Positions 52,796 through 61,775 of a stretch of DNA of 64,000 nt are shown one piece after another. The translations under genes were made by a program, and so were the position numbers. How positions within the stretch are numbered: the first letter of the stretch is position 1; each line of letters starts with the position of its first letter. The stretch is taken from assembly GCF_000495915.1 (NCBI RefSeq), contig NZ_AOFQ01000046.1:1-64000 (forward strand), in the 5' to 3' direction. The notes beneath the pieces were generated by a model that searched no databases, was not told where the DNA came from, and saw only the letters and a list, made by a program, of their open reading frames with translations. The DNA comes from Stutzerimonas chloritidismutans AW-1. GTDB taxonomy: Bacteria; Pseudomonadota; Gammaproteobacteria; Pseudomonadales; Pseudomonadaceae.

Positions 52796-55759
52796 TCAGG
52801 ATTGATCTTGCGCCAGCGGCGCGACTGGCAGTTCGCACCAGAAACAGGCGCCTTCGCCGGGCTCGGAATCGAAACCGATCCGGCCGTGCATGTGTTCGAT
52901 CAGTTCCTTGCTAATGGCCAGGCCTAGCCCGGTGCCTTCCTTCTGGCGGCTGTCGGAGGAATCGGCCTGGGAGAACTTCTGGAAGATTCGTGTGTGGAAT
53001 TCGGCGGCGATGCCCGGTCCCTGATCGCGTACCGAGATTCGCACCCAGTCATCGCGTCGCTCGCTGCCGAGCGTAACGGTGCCACCCTGCGGCGAGAATT
53101 TGACCGCATTGGAGATGAGATTGGCCAGTACCTGCTGCAACCGGTCGTCGTCTGTCATCAGCTGCACGTCCGGCGCGGGCAGCAGCTCCAGCGTGACACC
53201 GTGCTTGGCGGCATAGCCCTGATTGGCGGCGATTGCCTGTTGCAGCTGCGTCGGCAGCGCATGCGCGCGCAGGTCGAGGGTCATCTTGCCGGCGACCAGC
53301 TTGTCCATGTCCAGCAGGTCGTCCACCAGGCGCCCCAGGCGCAGGCTGTTCTGGTGGGCGATGCTGATCATCTGGCGCATGTTCGGTGAAGGCTCGCCCA
53401 GCGCGCCGCCGACGATCAGGCCGAGGGCACCGGAGATCGAGGTCAGTGGCGTACGCAGCTCGTGGCTGACGATGGACACCAGCTCACTCTTCATCCGCTC
53501 GATGCGCTTGCGCTCGGTGATGTCGCGCACCAGGCCGATGAATCGGCGCTCGCCGTGGTGGTTGATCTGCGAGACGCGCAGTTCGATGGTGAAGGTTTCG
53601 CCGGTCCGGCGCAGGGCGGTGAGTTCGCGGTTCTGCTCCAGCGCGCGAGGAATGCCGCGTCGCTCGTAGGTTTCCAGATAGCCGTCGTGGGCGGAGCGGT
53701 CCGGTTCGGGCATGAGCATCGACAGGTTGCGGCCGATGACCTCCGCGGCGCTGTAGCCGAAGATCTGTTCGGCGGCATGGTTGAAGGTTTCGATGATGCC
53801 GCGGGCGTCGATGATGATGATGGCGTCGATCACGTTGTCGATCAGCATGCTCAGGTAGCGCTCGCGCTCCTGCATCTCTTCCTTGGCCAGCGCCTGGTCG
53901 GTGACATCCCAGATGAAGCCGTCGCACCAGCCCACCGGGTCGTCGCGCTCGTGCAGTACGCGGGCCTTTTCGCGCACGTAGACGGTCCGGCCTTCGGCAT
54001 TGATGAGGCGGTAGACGCCCTCGAAGGTGTCCTGCTCGGCGTGTTGCCGGGCCAGCTCGAGGTCGTCTGGGTGGATCAGGCTGGCGTAGCTGCGCACGCG
54101 GTCGCCGACGAAACCGCCGGCCGGGTAGCCGGTCAGGCGTTCGATGCCGTCGCTCAGGTAGCTCATGCGCCGACGGCCGTCGTTGCGGCAGCGGTAGACC
54201 ACGCCCGGCAGGTTGCCGACCATGGCGCGGTAACGACTTTCACTCTTCTGCAGCGCGCGGGTGGCTTCCATCAGTTCGCTGATCTCGGTGACGAAGCCGT
54301 GCCAGAGCACGGTGCCGTCGGGACGTCGTTCGGCGGTGGCACGCCCCTCGGCCCAGAGCAGACCGCGTTGCGGATGCTGGATGCGGAACTCCACCGAGCC
54401 GGTTGTCGACCCAGCAGCCACACGCAGCAGTGCGGCTTTCAGGCGTGGCAGATCCTGCGGGTGAACGTGCACCAGGGCCTGGGAAGCATCTTCCAGAAGC
54501 CTCTGCGGGTCGATGCCGTACAGGTCACGTGCGCCCTCGCTGGCATAGAGGAAGGCATAGCGGCCGTTGGCGAAGCGCTTGAGCTGAAACACCACGCCGG
54601 GCAACAGGCTGGCGATCTTCTGTGCGCGGTCGAGCAGGCGCTGGCGGCGTCGGCCCTGCTGTTGCTGGCTGAACTGATGCTGCAGCTGCGCGCCGATGCG
54701 CCGTTGCAGCAGTACCGCCAGGGTCAGCAGCAACGCCTCGGCGATCAGCCAGGCCAGACTCCATTTGATCAGCAGCCGGCGCCCGGCCTGTTGGTGCTCC
54801 TGCTGCATGGCGCTGATGTCGCGCCAGACCAGCGCCGCTGCCAGCAGCGGCGCCGATGGCTGGGCCCGACGGTCGCTGTGCAGGGGAATCTGATTGAGCA
54901 TATAGGTGCGGCCGTCGGCACTCAGCAGGCGCAAGGCCAGGCCGCTCTCCGGCTCGGGCAGCATGCTCTGCTGCGCCCAGTGCAGAATCTGTGTCGCCGA
55001 ATGTTCGATCAGCAGCCAGTCGCCGTCGCTGCGCAGTTGCACGCCGCTGGGGGCTTCCACGTCTGCCGCCTGCAGTGCCTGGCGATTGACCACCAGCGCC
55101 AGCCCGGCAGCCAGCTGATCGCCCAGCTCGGGCAATTCCGGCAGCACGTTGTAGCCGACTTCCAGGGCGCCGATGATCTCGCCGGACTCGCTGTCGGTGG
55201 CACGCAAAGGAACGATGGCGCGACTGCTGGCGCCGAGCGCATTGACCTCCATGCCGTACTGCATGCTGCCTTCGCTCATCGCGCGGCGCAGCATCGGGCG
55301 CTGCGCCGCCATTGCGTCACCGAAGCGCTCCGGTTGCTGCATGCGCAGCAGGGCGACCCCAGCGTCGCTCCAGAAGATCTGCAACTGCAACGCGCCGTGG
55401 CGTTGCATGGCGCTCCAGGCCGGGCTCAACGCGGCGCGCAGACGCTGACGTGCCAGCTCGATACGTGCATCGTCCATGGCCCGGCCATCACGTAGCGCCG
55501 TATCGATCTGGCGAACCTGGCGCAGCACTTCGGCATTGCCGGCCAGCGCCGTGGCGACCATGTCGGCCTGCCGTCGCTGATTGAGCTGCGCGCTCTGCAG
55601 CGCCAGGCTCTGCAGTTCGCCATGGGTGTCGATTTCCAGGTGCCAGGCGGCATCGCGCGCGCGGTAGTCATTGAATGCCAGACTACCGAACAGCAGCACG
55701 AGCAGCAGGCTGCCGAGCGTGAAGATCCAGTGCGGTGTGGTGATGCCGGCGTTCGTCAT
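52796..55759 (-). CDS. Cache-PAS membrane sensor histidine kinase
   Basis: The product is 987 aa from ATG 55759 (MTNAGITTPHWIFTLGSLLL). The frame is open 80 codons further upstream but lacks signs of coding; the ribosome-binding site at 55759 is weak, so the start is provisional. A dCache-like periplasmic domain lies between two helices (LQIFWSDAGVALLRMQQPER, then SRAIVPLRA...GEIIGALEVGYN). Three PAS units follow (EGARDLYGIDPQRL; DGIERLTGYPAGGF; NHAAEQIFGYSAAEVIGRN). HisKA is VSHELRTPLTSISGALGL, HATPase is NLISNAVKFSPQGG and GTGLGLAISKELIEHMHG. The catalytic core is very close to that of the GAF-PAS kinase, suggesting duplication. Confidence 0.92.
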   Translation of the reverse strand: MTNAGITTPHWIFTLGSLLLVLLFGSLAFNDYRARDAAWHLEIDTHGELQSLALQSAQLNQRRQADMVATALAGNAEVLRQVRQIDTALRDGRAMDDARIELARQRLRAALSPAWSAMQRHGALQLQIFWSDAGVALLRMQQPERFGDAMAAQRPMLRRAMSEGSMQYGMEVNALGASSRAIVPLRATDSESGEIIGALEVGYNVLPELPELGDQLAAGLALVVNRQALQAADVEAPSGVQLRSDGDWLLIEHSATQILHWAQQSMLPEPESGLALRLLSADGRTYMLNQIPLHSDRRAQPSAPLLAAALVWRDISAMQQEHQQAGRRLLIKWSLAWLIAEALLLTLAVLLQRRIGAQLQHQFSQQQQGRRRQRLLDRAQKIASLLPGVVFQLKRFANGRYAFLYASEGARDLYGIDPQRLLEDASQALVHVHPQDLPRLKAALLRVAAGSTTGSVEFRIQHPQRGLLWAEGRATAERRPDGTVLWHGFVTEISELMEATRALQKSESRYRAMVGNLPGVVYRCRNDGRRRMSYLSDGIERLTGYPAGGFVGDRVRSYASLIHPDDLELARQHAEQDTFEGVYRLINAEGRTVYVREKARVLHERDDPVGWCDGFIWDVTDQALAKEEMQERERYLSMLIDNVIDAIIIIDARGIIETFNHAAEQIFGYSAAEVIGRNLSMLMPEPDRSAHDGYLETYERRGIPRALEQNRELTALRRTGETFTIELRVSQINHHGERRFIGLVRDITERKRIERMKSELVSIVSHELRTPLTSISGALGLIVGGALGEPSPNMRQMISIAHQNSLRLGRLVDDLLDMDKLVAGKMTLDLRAHALPTQLQQAIAANQGYAAKHGVTLELLPAPDVQLMTDDDRLQQVLANLISNAVKFSPQGGTVTLGSERRDDWVRISVRDQGPGIAAEFHTRIFQKFSQADSSDSRQKEGTGLGLAISKELIEHMHGRIGFDSEPGEGACFWCELPVAPLAQDQS

Positions 55760-56075
55760 CGGCGGGCCGGCCAGAGGCGCGAGGTGCTGCGCTCGACGTA
55801 CGACGTTTGCATGAGCCGCAACTTTCCAGGGCAAAAAAGAAACAATGATAGCTCTATGCCAGTACGACCGATAGCGTCTTTCGGGAATGCACGTCAGCAT
55901 GGCGCCACGTACCGAAGCGTAGCGATTGCAGCCGAATCTGGCTAAAAAATCACCAGCTATTAGACGGTCGGTCGGGCCGTTTCCTAGACTCGCCGACACC
56001 TGGTGTTAGGCTGAAGGCAGGTGGACGCCAGCGGAGGTCGCTGGCGCACCGTTCTGCAAGAGGCACCCCGTTATT
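55760..56075. other. Intergenic region between divergent kinase and desaturase genes
   Basis: A 316-bp gap between a minus-strand kinase gene and the plus-strand desaturase gene. It must hold promoters for both. I see no convincing -35/-10 pair or known operator; TTGCAG at 55927 lacks a good partner. It would shrink if the kinase starts further upstream. Confidence 0.4.
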
Positions 56076-57266
56076 ATGTGGCACACCGGTTTACTCGACC
56101 TGTCGGTCTGGCAACTCATCGCGACCACGCTGCTGCTGACTCACGTCACCATCGTCAGCGTCACGGTCTACCTGCACCGTTACTCGGCGCACCGCTCGCT
56201 GGAGCTGAATCCGGCGCTCAAGCATTTCTTCCGCTTCTGGCTGTGGCTGACCACGGCGATGAACACCCGCGAGTGGACTGCCATCCATCGCAAGCACCAC
56301 GCCAAATGCGAGACCCCCGATGACCCGCACAGCCCGGTGCATAAGGGTCTGAGCACGGTGCTGCGCAAGGGCGCCGAGCTGTACATGGAAGAGGGGAAGA
56401 ACGAGGAAACCCTGCGCATCTACGGCAAGAACTGCCCGGACGACTGGATCGAGCGCAACCTCTATTCGCGCTTTCCCAATACCGGCATCGTGCTGATGCT
56501 GCTGATCGACCTGGCGCTGTTCGGCGCGCTCGGCCTCACCGTGTGGGCCGTGCTGATGATCTGGATTCCGTTCTGGGCCGCCGGCGTGGTCAACGGTCTC
56601 GGTCACGCAGTCGGTTATCGCAACTTCGAATGCCGAGATGCGGCGACCAACCTCCTGCCCTGGGGCATCCTCATCGGCGGCGAGGAGCTGCACAACAACC
56701 ACCACACCTATCCGAACTCGGCCAAGCTGTCGGTGCGCAAATGGGAGTTCGACATGGGCTGGGCCTGGATTCGCCTGTTCAGCCTGCTGCGGCTGGCCAA
56801 GGTCAACCGTACCGCGCCGATCGCCCACCGCATCGAGGGCAAGCAGCAGCTGGACATGGACAGCGCCATGGCGATCCTCAACAACCGTTTCCAGATCATG
56901 GCGCAGTACCGCAAGCTGGTTATCGTGCCGTTGGTGCGCCAGGAGCTTGGCCGCGCCGACGCCACGCTGCGCCATCAACTGCGCCGGGCCAAGCGACTGT
57001 TGGCGCGGGAGCCGAGTCTGCTGCAGCAGGAACAGCAGGCGCACATCGACGACATGCTGGCGCAGAGCCAGTCGCTCAAGGTGATCTACGAGAAGCGTCT
57101 GGCGCTGCAGCAGATCTGGACGCGAACCAGCTCGAACGGCCACGAAATGCTGGCGGCGATCAAGCAGTGGGTGCACGAAGCGGAGGCCAGCGGCATCCAG
57201 TCGCTGCGCGAATTCGCCGAGCATCTGCGCACCTATTCCCTGCGCCCGTCGGTCGCCATCGCCTGA
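56076..57266 (+). CDS. desA: Delta-9 fatty acid desaturase (DesA-like)
   Basis: Membrane di-iron desaturase of 396 aa, about the size of P. aeruginosa DesA (PA0286), which introduces a cis-9 double bond into phospholipid acyl chains. Three histidine boxes are present: HRYSAHRS, HRKHH and HNNHH. Helices include LIATTLLLTHVTIVSVTVYL and IWIPFWAAGVVNGLGHAVGY. The C-terminal 120 residues are a charged helical extension (LRHQLRRAKRLLAREPSLLQ). The ATG at 56076 has a rather distant AGAGG. As in P. aeruginosa, agu and spu genes lie downstream. Confidence 0.93.
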   Translation: MWHTGLLDLSVWQLIATTLLLTHVTIVSVTVYLHRYSAHRSLELNPALKHFFRFWLWLTTAMNTREWTAIHRKHHAKCETPDDPHSPVHKGLSTVLRKGAELYMEEGKNEETLRIYGKNCPDDWIERNLYSRFPNTGIVLMLLIDLALFGALGLTVWAVLMIWIPFWAAGVVNGLGHAVGYRNFECRDAATNLLPWGILIGGEELHNNHHTYPNSAKLSVRKWEFDMGWAWIRLFSLLRLAKVNRTAPIAHRIEGKQQLDMDSAMAILNNRFQIMAQYRKLVIVPLVRQELGRADATLRHQLRRAKRLLAREPSLLQQEQQAHIDDMLAQSQSLKVIYEKRLALQQIWTRTSSNGHEMLAAIKQWVHEAEASGIQSLREFAEHLRTYSLRPSVAIA

Positions 57267-57390
57267 CCTTCCATCGGCTCAAGCACAAGGCCTGCAGCCG
57301 GCCGGAACTTTGCCTCTGGCGGGCTCTCTGAACAGCATTCTCAACATGCAGTACCGTCGCAATCGCGACGGTCGTTTCAGGAAGAAGGCT

Positions 57391-58389
57391 ATGCGGCTGG
57401 CGAGTAATCAGGGTGATTCGGGTATGGGCATGCCACCGGGCGGCGATGCGCAGACATTGCTGGCGCTGATGCATGCGCGCGCGGAGGCTGCCCGCCTAGG
57501 CGAGCGCGAGCAACTGTTCAGCACCCTGCTGGGCGGTGTCAACGCCGTGCTCTGGGCGTTCGACTGGCAGGCGCAGCGGATGATCTACGTCAGCCCGGCC
57601 TACGAGCGCATCTTCGGTCGCTCGCCGGCCCTGCTGCTGGCCGATTACGGCGAGTGGCGCAATGCGATCTATCCGGATGACGTCGAGTTCGCGCAGAAGA
57701 GCATGCTCGCCGTGCTCGACGAGGGCGCAGTGGAAACCCGCGAGTACCGCATCATCCGTGGCGACGGGCAGTTGCGCTGGTTGAGCGACAAGTGTTTCCT
57801 CGGCCGTCGCGCCGATCGTGGCCAGGGCCCGATCATTGTCGGTATCGCCGAAGACATCACCGAGAAGAAGCAGCTCGAAGGCGAACTGCAGCGTCTGGCC
57901 ACCACCGATGTACTGACCCAGAGCAGCAACCGCCGGCACTTCTTCGAATGCGCCCGCGGCGAGTTCGAGCGGGCGCGGCAGTTTGCTTCCTCGCTGGCGT
58001 TCCTGCTGCTGGATATCGATGACTTCAAGCGCATCAACGACACCCACGGCCACCAGATGGGCGATCAGGTGCTGCAGAAGGTGGCCCGCTGCGGCGCTGC
58101 CGTGCTGCGCCAGAGCGACCTGTTCGGGCGCATCGGTGGTGAGGAATTCGCCGCGGTGCTGCCGGGCTGTCAGCCGGATCTGGCCGAACAGATCGCCGAA
58201 CGCCTGCAGCGCGAGATCGAACGGGTAGTGTTTACCGCCGACAACGGCGAACGTTTCCGCGTCACCGCCAGCCTGGGCCTGACCTACCTGAAAGCCAGCG
58301 ATCCCGAGCTGAGCAGCGTGTTCGCCCGCGCCGACGCGGCGATGTATACCGCCAAGCGCCTGGGCAAGAACCAGGTGATCGTCGGCTGA
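57391..58389 (+). CDS. PAS-GGDEF diguanylate cyclase
   Basis: Soluble cyclase of about 332 aa. A PAS domain with PAC tail (VNAVLWAFDWQAQRMIYVSP, AYERIFGRSPALLLADYG, IVGIAEDITEKKQLEGEL) precedes a GGDEF domain (LDIDDFKRINDTHGHQMGDQ, GRIGGEEFAAVLPG). The intact I-site RQSD lies five residues before GGEEF. It should make c-di-GMP under control of a PAS-sensed cue. ATG 57391 follows AGGAAG; in-frame starts at 57310 (TTG) and 57346 (ATG) would add basic residues and cannot be excluded. 124 bp after desA. Confidence 0.9.
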   Translation: MRLASNQGDSGMGMPPGGDAQTLLALMHARAEAARLGEREQLFSTLLGGVNAVLWAFDWQAQRMIYVSPAYERIFGRSPALLLADYGEWRNAIYPDDVEFAQKSMLAVLDEGAVETREYRIIRGDGQLRWLSDKCFLGRRADRGQGPIIVGIAEDITEKKQLEGELQRLATTDVLTQSSNRRHFFECARGEFERARQFASSLAFLLLDIDDFKRINDTHGHQMGDQVLQKVARCGAAVLRQSDLFGRIGGEEFAAVLPGCQPDLAEQIAERLQREIERVVFTADNGERFRVTASLGLTYLKASDPELSSVFARADAAMYTAKRLGKNQVIVG

Positions 58390-58416
58390 GCAGACAGGTG
58401 GGGATGTCCGATCAGC

Positions 58417-58821
58417 TCAGTTGGCCAGCTCGTCGTAACCCCGGCCGATGAACTGCAGCAGGCAGAAGCCATGGCCGAATGGATCGGCCATCAACGCCAG
58501 CTTGTGCCCGGCCTGAGCCGTTATCGGCTGTTCCAGCTGCGCGCCGTGAGTGACGGCTCTGGTGGTAGCGGCTTCGATGTCGTCGACGACGAAGTCCAGG
58601 TGCACCGGCGTCCAGTGCCGCGCGTAGTCGCGTTGCCGAGAGCCATCGGGCGTCGCGGCGCTGCCCGCATCCTTGAGCAACAGATAGATCGGCGTCGGGC
58701 CGCCGAGCATTTCCACCGCGAAGGTGCCGAGGCGGCGGCCGACCCGTAGACCGAACACCGATCCGTAGAAGTCGACGGCCCGTTCCAAGTCGTCGACGTC
58801 GAGGTTGACCAGAAACTCCAT
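58417..58821 (-). CDS. VOC-family (glyoxalase-fold) protein
   Basis: A 134-aa protein. ATG 58821 has an excellent GGGGAGG site; the ATG 11 codons upstream is rejected. The fold is visible in MEFLVNLDVDDLERAVDFYG, then VHLDFVVDDIEAATTRAV and a final LMADPFGHGFCLLQF. Only some metal positions are kept (His in VHLDF); the N-terminal His is replaced (FLVNLD), so it may be a binding protein rather than an enzyme. It lies just downstream of aguA on the same strand and could be the last gene of that unit. Confidence 0.85.
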   Translation of the reverse strand: MEFLVNLDVDDLERAVDFYGSVFGLRVGRRLGTFAVEMLGGPTPIYLLLKDAGSAATPDGSRQRDYARHWTPVHLDFVVDDIEAATTRAVTHGAQLEQPITAQAGHKLALMADPFGHGFCLLQFIGRGYDELAN

Positions 58822-58864
58822 CCAACCTCCCCTTGCCTGGCTTGGCAGGCTCAAGGCCAGCGTT

Positions 58865-59971
58865 TCAGCGCGATAGCGGTGCCGGCTGCTGCTGGGTGAT
58901 GCAGTGAATATTGCCGCCGCCGAGGAGGATCTCGCGCCCTGGCACCATGACGACCCGGTGCTCCGGGAATACCTGCGCCAGGATGCGCTCGGCTTCGGCG
59001 TCCAGCGGGTCGCCGAAGGCTGGGGCGATGATGCCGCCGTTGACGATGAGGAAGTTCACGTAGCTGCCGGCCAGGCGTATCGACGGGTCGCGCGGCTGGC
59101 TGCCGTCCAGGGCGAGGACCCCGGCGCATTCTTCGGCAGTCGCATGCAGCGGGCCGGGAATCGGCATCTTGTGCACCGTCAGCGTGCGGCCCTTGGCGTC
59201 GCGAACGCTCTGCAGCACGGCCATGGCCGCCTGACAGCGCTCGAAGTTGGGGTCGTTCGCATCGTCGGTCCAGGCCAGCAGTACTTCGCCCGGGCGCACG
59301 AAGCAGCAGAAGTTGTCGACGTGGCCGTCGGTTTCATCGTTGAACAGGCCGTGCGGCAGCCAGATGATGCTATCGACCGCCAGCTGTTCCCGCAGCACGC
59401 TCTCGATTTGCTCGCGGGACAGATGCGGGTTGCGGTTGCGATTGAGCAGGCATTCCTCGGTGGTGATCAGCGTGCCCTCGCCGTCGACGTGGATCGAGCC
59501 GCCCTCGAGCACGAAGCCCTCGGTGCGGTAGCGGTCGCAGTATTCGAGTTCGAGGATCTTGCGCGCCACTTCGTCGTCGCGCTGCCAGTCGGCATAGAGG
59601 CCGCCGTCTTCACCGCCCCAGGCATTGAACGTCCAGTCGACGCCGCGCAGGCCGCCTTGGTCGTCGATGACGAAGGTCGGCCCGGTATCGCGCATCCAGG
59701 CGTCGTCGGTGCTCAGTTCCACCACGCGGATGCGCGGATCGTCGAGTGCCGCGCGAGCTGCGAGGTACTGCTCGGCGCTGGCGCAGACGGTAACCGGCTC
59801 GAAGCGTGCAATGGCCTTGGCGACAGCGGTGAACGCGGCCTGCGCGGGCGCGCCGTTGTCACGCCAGTTGTCCGGGCGTTGCGGCCAGACCATCCAGGTC
59901 TGGCTGTGCGGTGCCCATTCGGCAGGCATGAAGTAGCCATCGGTACGCGGCGTGGTCGTCAGGGTGGTCAT
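58865..59971 (-). CDS. aguA: Agmatine deiminase
   Basis: Guanidine-modifying enzyme of 368 aa, the same length as P. aeruginosa AguA; it hydrolyses agmatine to N-carbamoylputrescine and ammonia. The nucleophile is C357 ([11 protein letters not shown]). Other active-site segments: [33 protein letters not shown] and [14 protein letters not shown]. The ATG at 59971 is chosen for length; an ATG two codons upstream sits too close to GAGA. It follows aguB in the order aguR, aguB, aguA on the minus strand. Confidence 0.96.
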   Translation of the reverse strand: MTTLTTTPRTDGYFMPAEWAPHSQTWMVWPQRPDNWRDNGAPAQAAFTAVAKAIARFEPVTVCASAEQYLAARAALDDPRIRVVELSTDDAWMRDTGPTFVIDDQGGLRGVDWTFNAWGGEDGGLYADWQRDDEVARKILELEYCDRYRTEGFVLEGGSIHVDGEGTLITTEECLLNRNRNPHLSREQIESVLREQLAVDSIIWLPHGLFNDETDGHVDNFCCFVRPGEVLLAWTDDANDPNFERCQAAMAVLQSVRDAKGRTLTVHKMPIPGPLHATAEECAGVLALDGSQPRDPSIRLAGSYVNFLIVNGGIIAPAFGDPLDAEAERILAQVFPEHRVVMVPGREILLGGGNIHCITQQQPAPLSR

Positions 59972-60036
59972 CTGCATTTCTCATGAAGCGGGAAAGGACA
60001 GGCCTTTCCCGTGGTTCGTATCGGCGGGCGCGCGGC

Positions 60037-60918
60037 TCACTCTGAAGGCTGCGAGCCGTCCAGGGTCCGGATCGACCCGTAGAGATTCGGCCGGCGATCG
60101 CGGAACACGCCCCAGGCGCTGCGGATGTGTTCGAGCTGGTCGAGATCGAACTGGTGCACCAGCACGCCCTCGCTGGTTTCGTCCATTTCCTCGACCTTGG
60201 CCCCGAACTGGTCGGCGATGAATGACGAGCCGTAGAAGGTGATGTCGTAGCCGTCCTGCTCTTCGCGGCCGATGCGGTTGCTGGCGATCAGCGGCATCAG
60301 GTTGGCGCCGGCATGGCCCTGCTGCACGCGCTGCCAGTGGTCGCGCGAGGTGATGTTCGGGTCGTGCGGCTCGCTGCCGATGGCGGTCGGGTAGAACAGC
60401 AGTTCGGCGCCCATCAGCGCCATGCTGCGCGCGGTTTCTGGGAACCACTGATCCCAGCAGATGGCCACGCCGATCTTGGCGTAGCGGGTGTTCCACACCT
60501 TGAAGCCGGTGTCGCCCGGGTTGAAGTAGTACTTCTCGTGGTAGCCGGGGCCATCCGGAATGTGGCTCTTGCGGTAGACGCCGAGCAGCTTGCCGTCGGC
60601 ATCGATGATGGCGATGGAATTGAAGCGGGCGCGTCCGGCCAGCTCGAAGAAGCTGATCGGCAGCACCACCTGCAGTTCGGCGGCGACCTTCTGGAAATGC
60701 TGGATGGCCGGGTTTTCCTCGACCGGCGTCGCCAGCTGCAGGTACTCGGCGTTGGGCTTCTGGCAGAAGTAGGGCGTCTCGAACAGCTCCTGAATGAGGA
60801 TGATCTGCGCGCCCTTGGCGGCGGCCTCGCGCACCAGCTTGTCGGCATTGGCGATGTTGGCCTGGCTATCCCAGGAACAGGCCATCTGGGTGGCGGCAAC
60901 GGTAACGACTCGGGACAT
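60037..60918 (-). CDS. aguB: N-carbamoylputrescine amidohydrolase
   Basis: Nitrilase-superfamily enzyme of 293 aa, converting N-carbamoylputrescine to putrescine, CO2 and ammonia. The Glu-Lys-Cys triad is E44 (LIQELFETPYF), K117 (VYRKSHIPDGPGYHEKYYF) and C154 (IGVAICWDQWFPE). It acts directly after AguA. About 65 bp separate it from aguA, and 132 bp from the regulator gene upstream, which contains an AT-rich palindromic region. Confidence 0.96.
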   Translation of the reverse strand: MSRVVTVAATQMACSWDSQANIANADKLVREAAAKGAQIILIQELFETPYFCQKPNAEYLQLATPVEENPAIQHFQKVAAELQVVLPISFFELAGRARFNSIAIIDADGKLLGVYRKSHIPDGPGYHEKYYFNPGDTGFKVWNTRYAKIGVAICWDQWFPETARSMALMGAELLFYPTAIGSEPHDPNITSRDHWQRVQQGHAGANLMPLIASNRIGREEQDGYDITFYGSSFIADQFGAKVEEMDETSEGVLVHQFDLDQLEHIRSAWGVFRDRRPNLYGSIRTLDGSQPSE

Positions 60919-61025
60919 GGAAACCTCGCGGCTGCAGTTGAAAGGGCGACGGCTATCGAAAGCGCAAATTTATTCGATAGTTATCTGGATTGATAGGGGG
61001 CTGAACGCCGATGGCAAAGAAAGGG

Positions 61026-61054
61026 CTGACCGTTTATCGATATTTATCGGTCAG
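61026..61054. promoter_or_regulatory. Palindrome between the TetR gene and aguB
   Basis: CTGACCG and CGGTCAG are perfect arms around a 15-base AT-rich core containing TATCGATA; the right arm overlaps the aguR stop codon. It could be an operator for the regulator upstream of aguBA, or a weak transcription terminator of the regulator gene. Confidence 0.45.
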
Positions 61055-61701
61055 TGGCTCGATGTTTCCCGCTTCGGCAGGCATGGCGGCAGATACAGGC
61101 CGAGATAGGCATCGAATACACGCAGGCCTTCCTCGGCCATGCGTGGCGTCAGGCTGCCGTACAGCTGTATGGATCGAGCATAGACGCGGTCGCCGAGTTC
61201 CACGGCCATGGCGAACACATCAATGTCCTGCGGCAGAGGCGGCAGGGCGAAATGTCGCTCGAACACGGCCTGCATCGCCTGGCCGAGTTCCAGGTCCAGG
61301 CGCTGATCGGTCTGCGTCACCTCGCCGAGGCCGTGCTGCACGAGGATCAGCTGGCGGGCGGCGCTGTCCTGTTCGTAGACCCCGAGCATGCGCTGTTCGA
61401 TCAGTCGCGACAGGTCGCGCCAGCTGCTCAGGCTCTGGTGATCGATGGGCTGCTCGAGGCTGTCCCTGAACGTCGCGTGCACATCGGCCGTGAGCGCCGC
61501 GAGCAATGCCGGCACTCCAGAGAAGAAGTGGTAGACGGAGGAGGGCGGAATGCCGGCGCGCTCCGCCACCGCGTACACCGATAGCGTCGCGGCGCCCTGC
61601 TCGGCGAGCAGTTCACGGGCGCTGGAGAGAATCTGGCGGATGCGCGCCTGGCTGCTGGCGCGCGGGCGGCGACTGGGCGTCGCGGGGCTGGGCTTGGTCA
61701 T
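61051..61701 (-). CDS. aguR: TetR-family regulator, probable AguR
   Basis: The product is 216 aa, from the ATG at 61701. The N-terminal helix-turn-helix is ARIRQILSSARELLAEQGAA followed by LSVYAVAERAGIPPSSVYHFF (each a part of the motif). The rest is a helical ligand domain. In P. aeruginosa AguR represses aguBA and is relieved by agmatine or N-carbamoylputrescine; the position directly upstream of aguBA here supports the same role. Both N-terminal and C-terminal tails are not conserved in any way I could judge. Confidence 0.88.
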   Translation of the reverse strand: MTKPSPATPSRRPRASSQARIRQILSSARELLAEQGAATLSVYAVAERAGIPPSSVYHFFSGVPALLAALTADVHATFRDSLEQPIDHQSLSSWRDLSRLIEQRMLGVYEQDSAARQLILVQHGLGEVTQTDQRLDLELGQAMQAVFERHFALPPLPQDIDVFAMAVELGDRVYARSIQLYGSLTPRMAEEGLRVFDAYLGLYLPPCLPKRETSSH

Positions 61702-61719
61702 CGGCCTATTTGAAGCCAG

Positions 61720-61745
61720 CACGGCGGCGGATGCAAACCGCCGTG
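61720..61745 (-). terminator. Hairpin downstream of spuI
   Basis: CACGGCGG and CCGCCGTG, a perfect 8-bp stem, lie 31 bp beyond the gamma-glutamylpolyamine synthetase stop codon and before aguR. The loop is ten bases and there is no T-tract; role uncertain. Confidence 0.4.
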
Positions 61746-61775
61746 GTGGTCGCCCCGCTGCACGCGGGCCTGCGG

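Noticed and set aside
53462-55495. A 677-codon open frame on the plus strand across the Cache-PAS kinase gene.
   Set aside because: The minus strand encodes a complete kinase with all motifs; the plus-strand product has no recognisable domain or ribosome-binding site.
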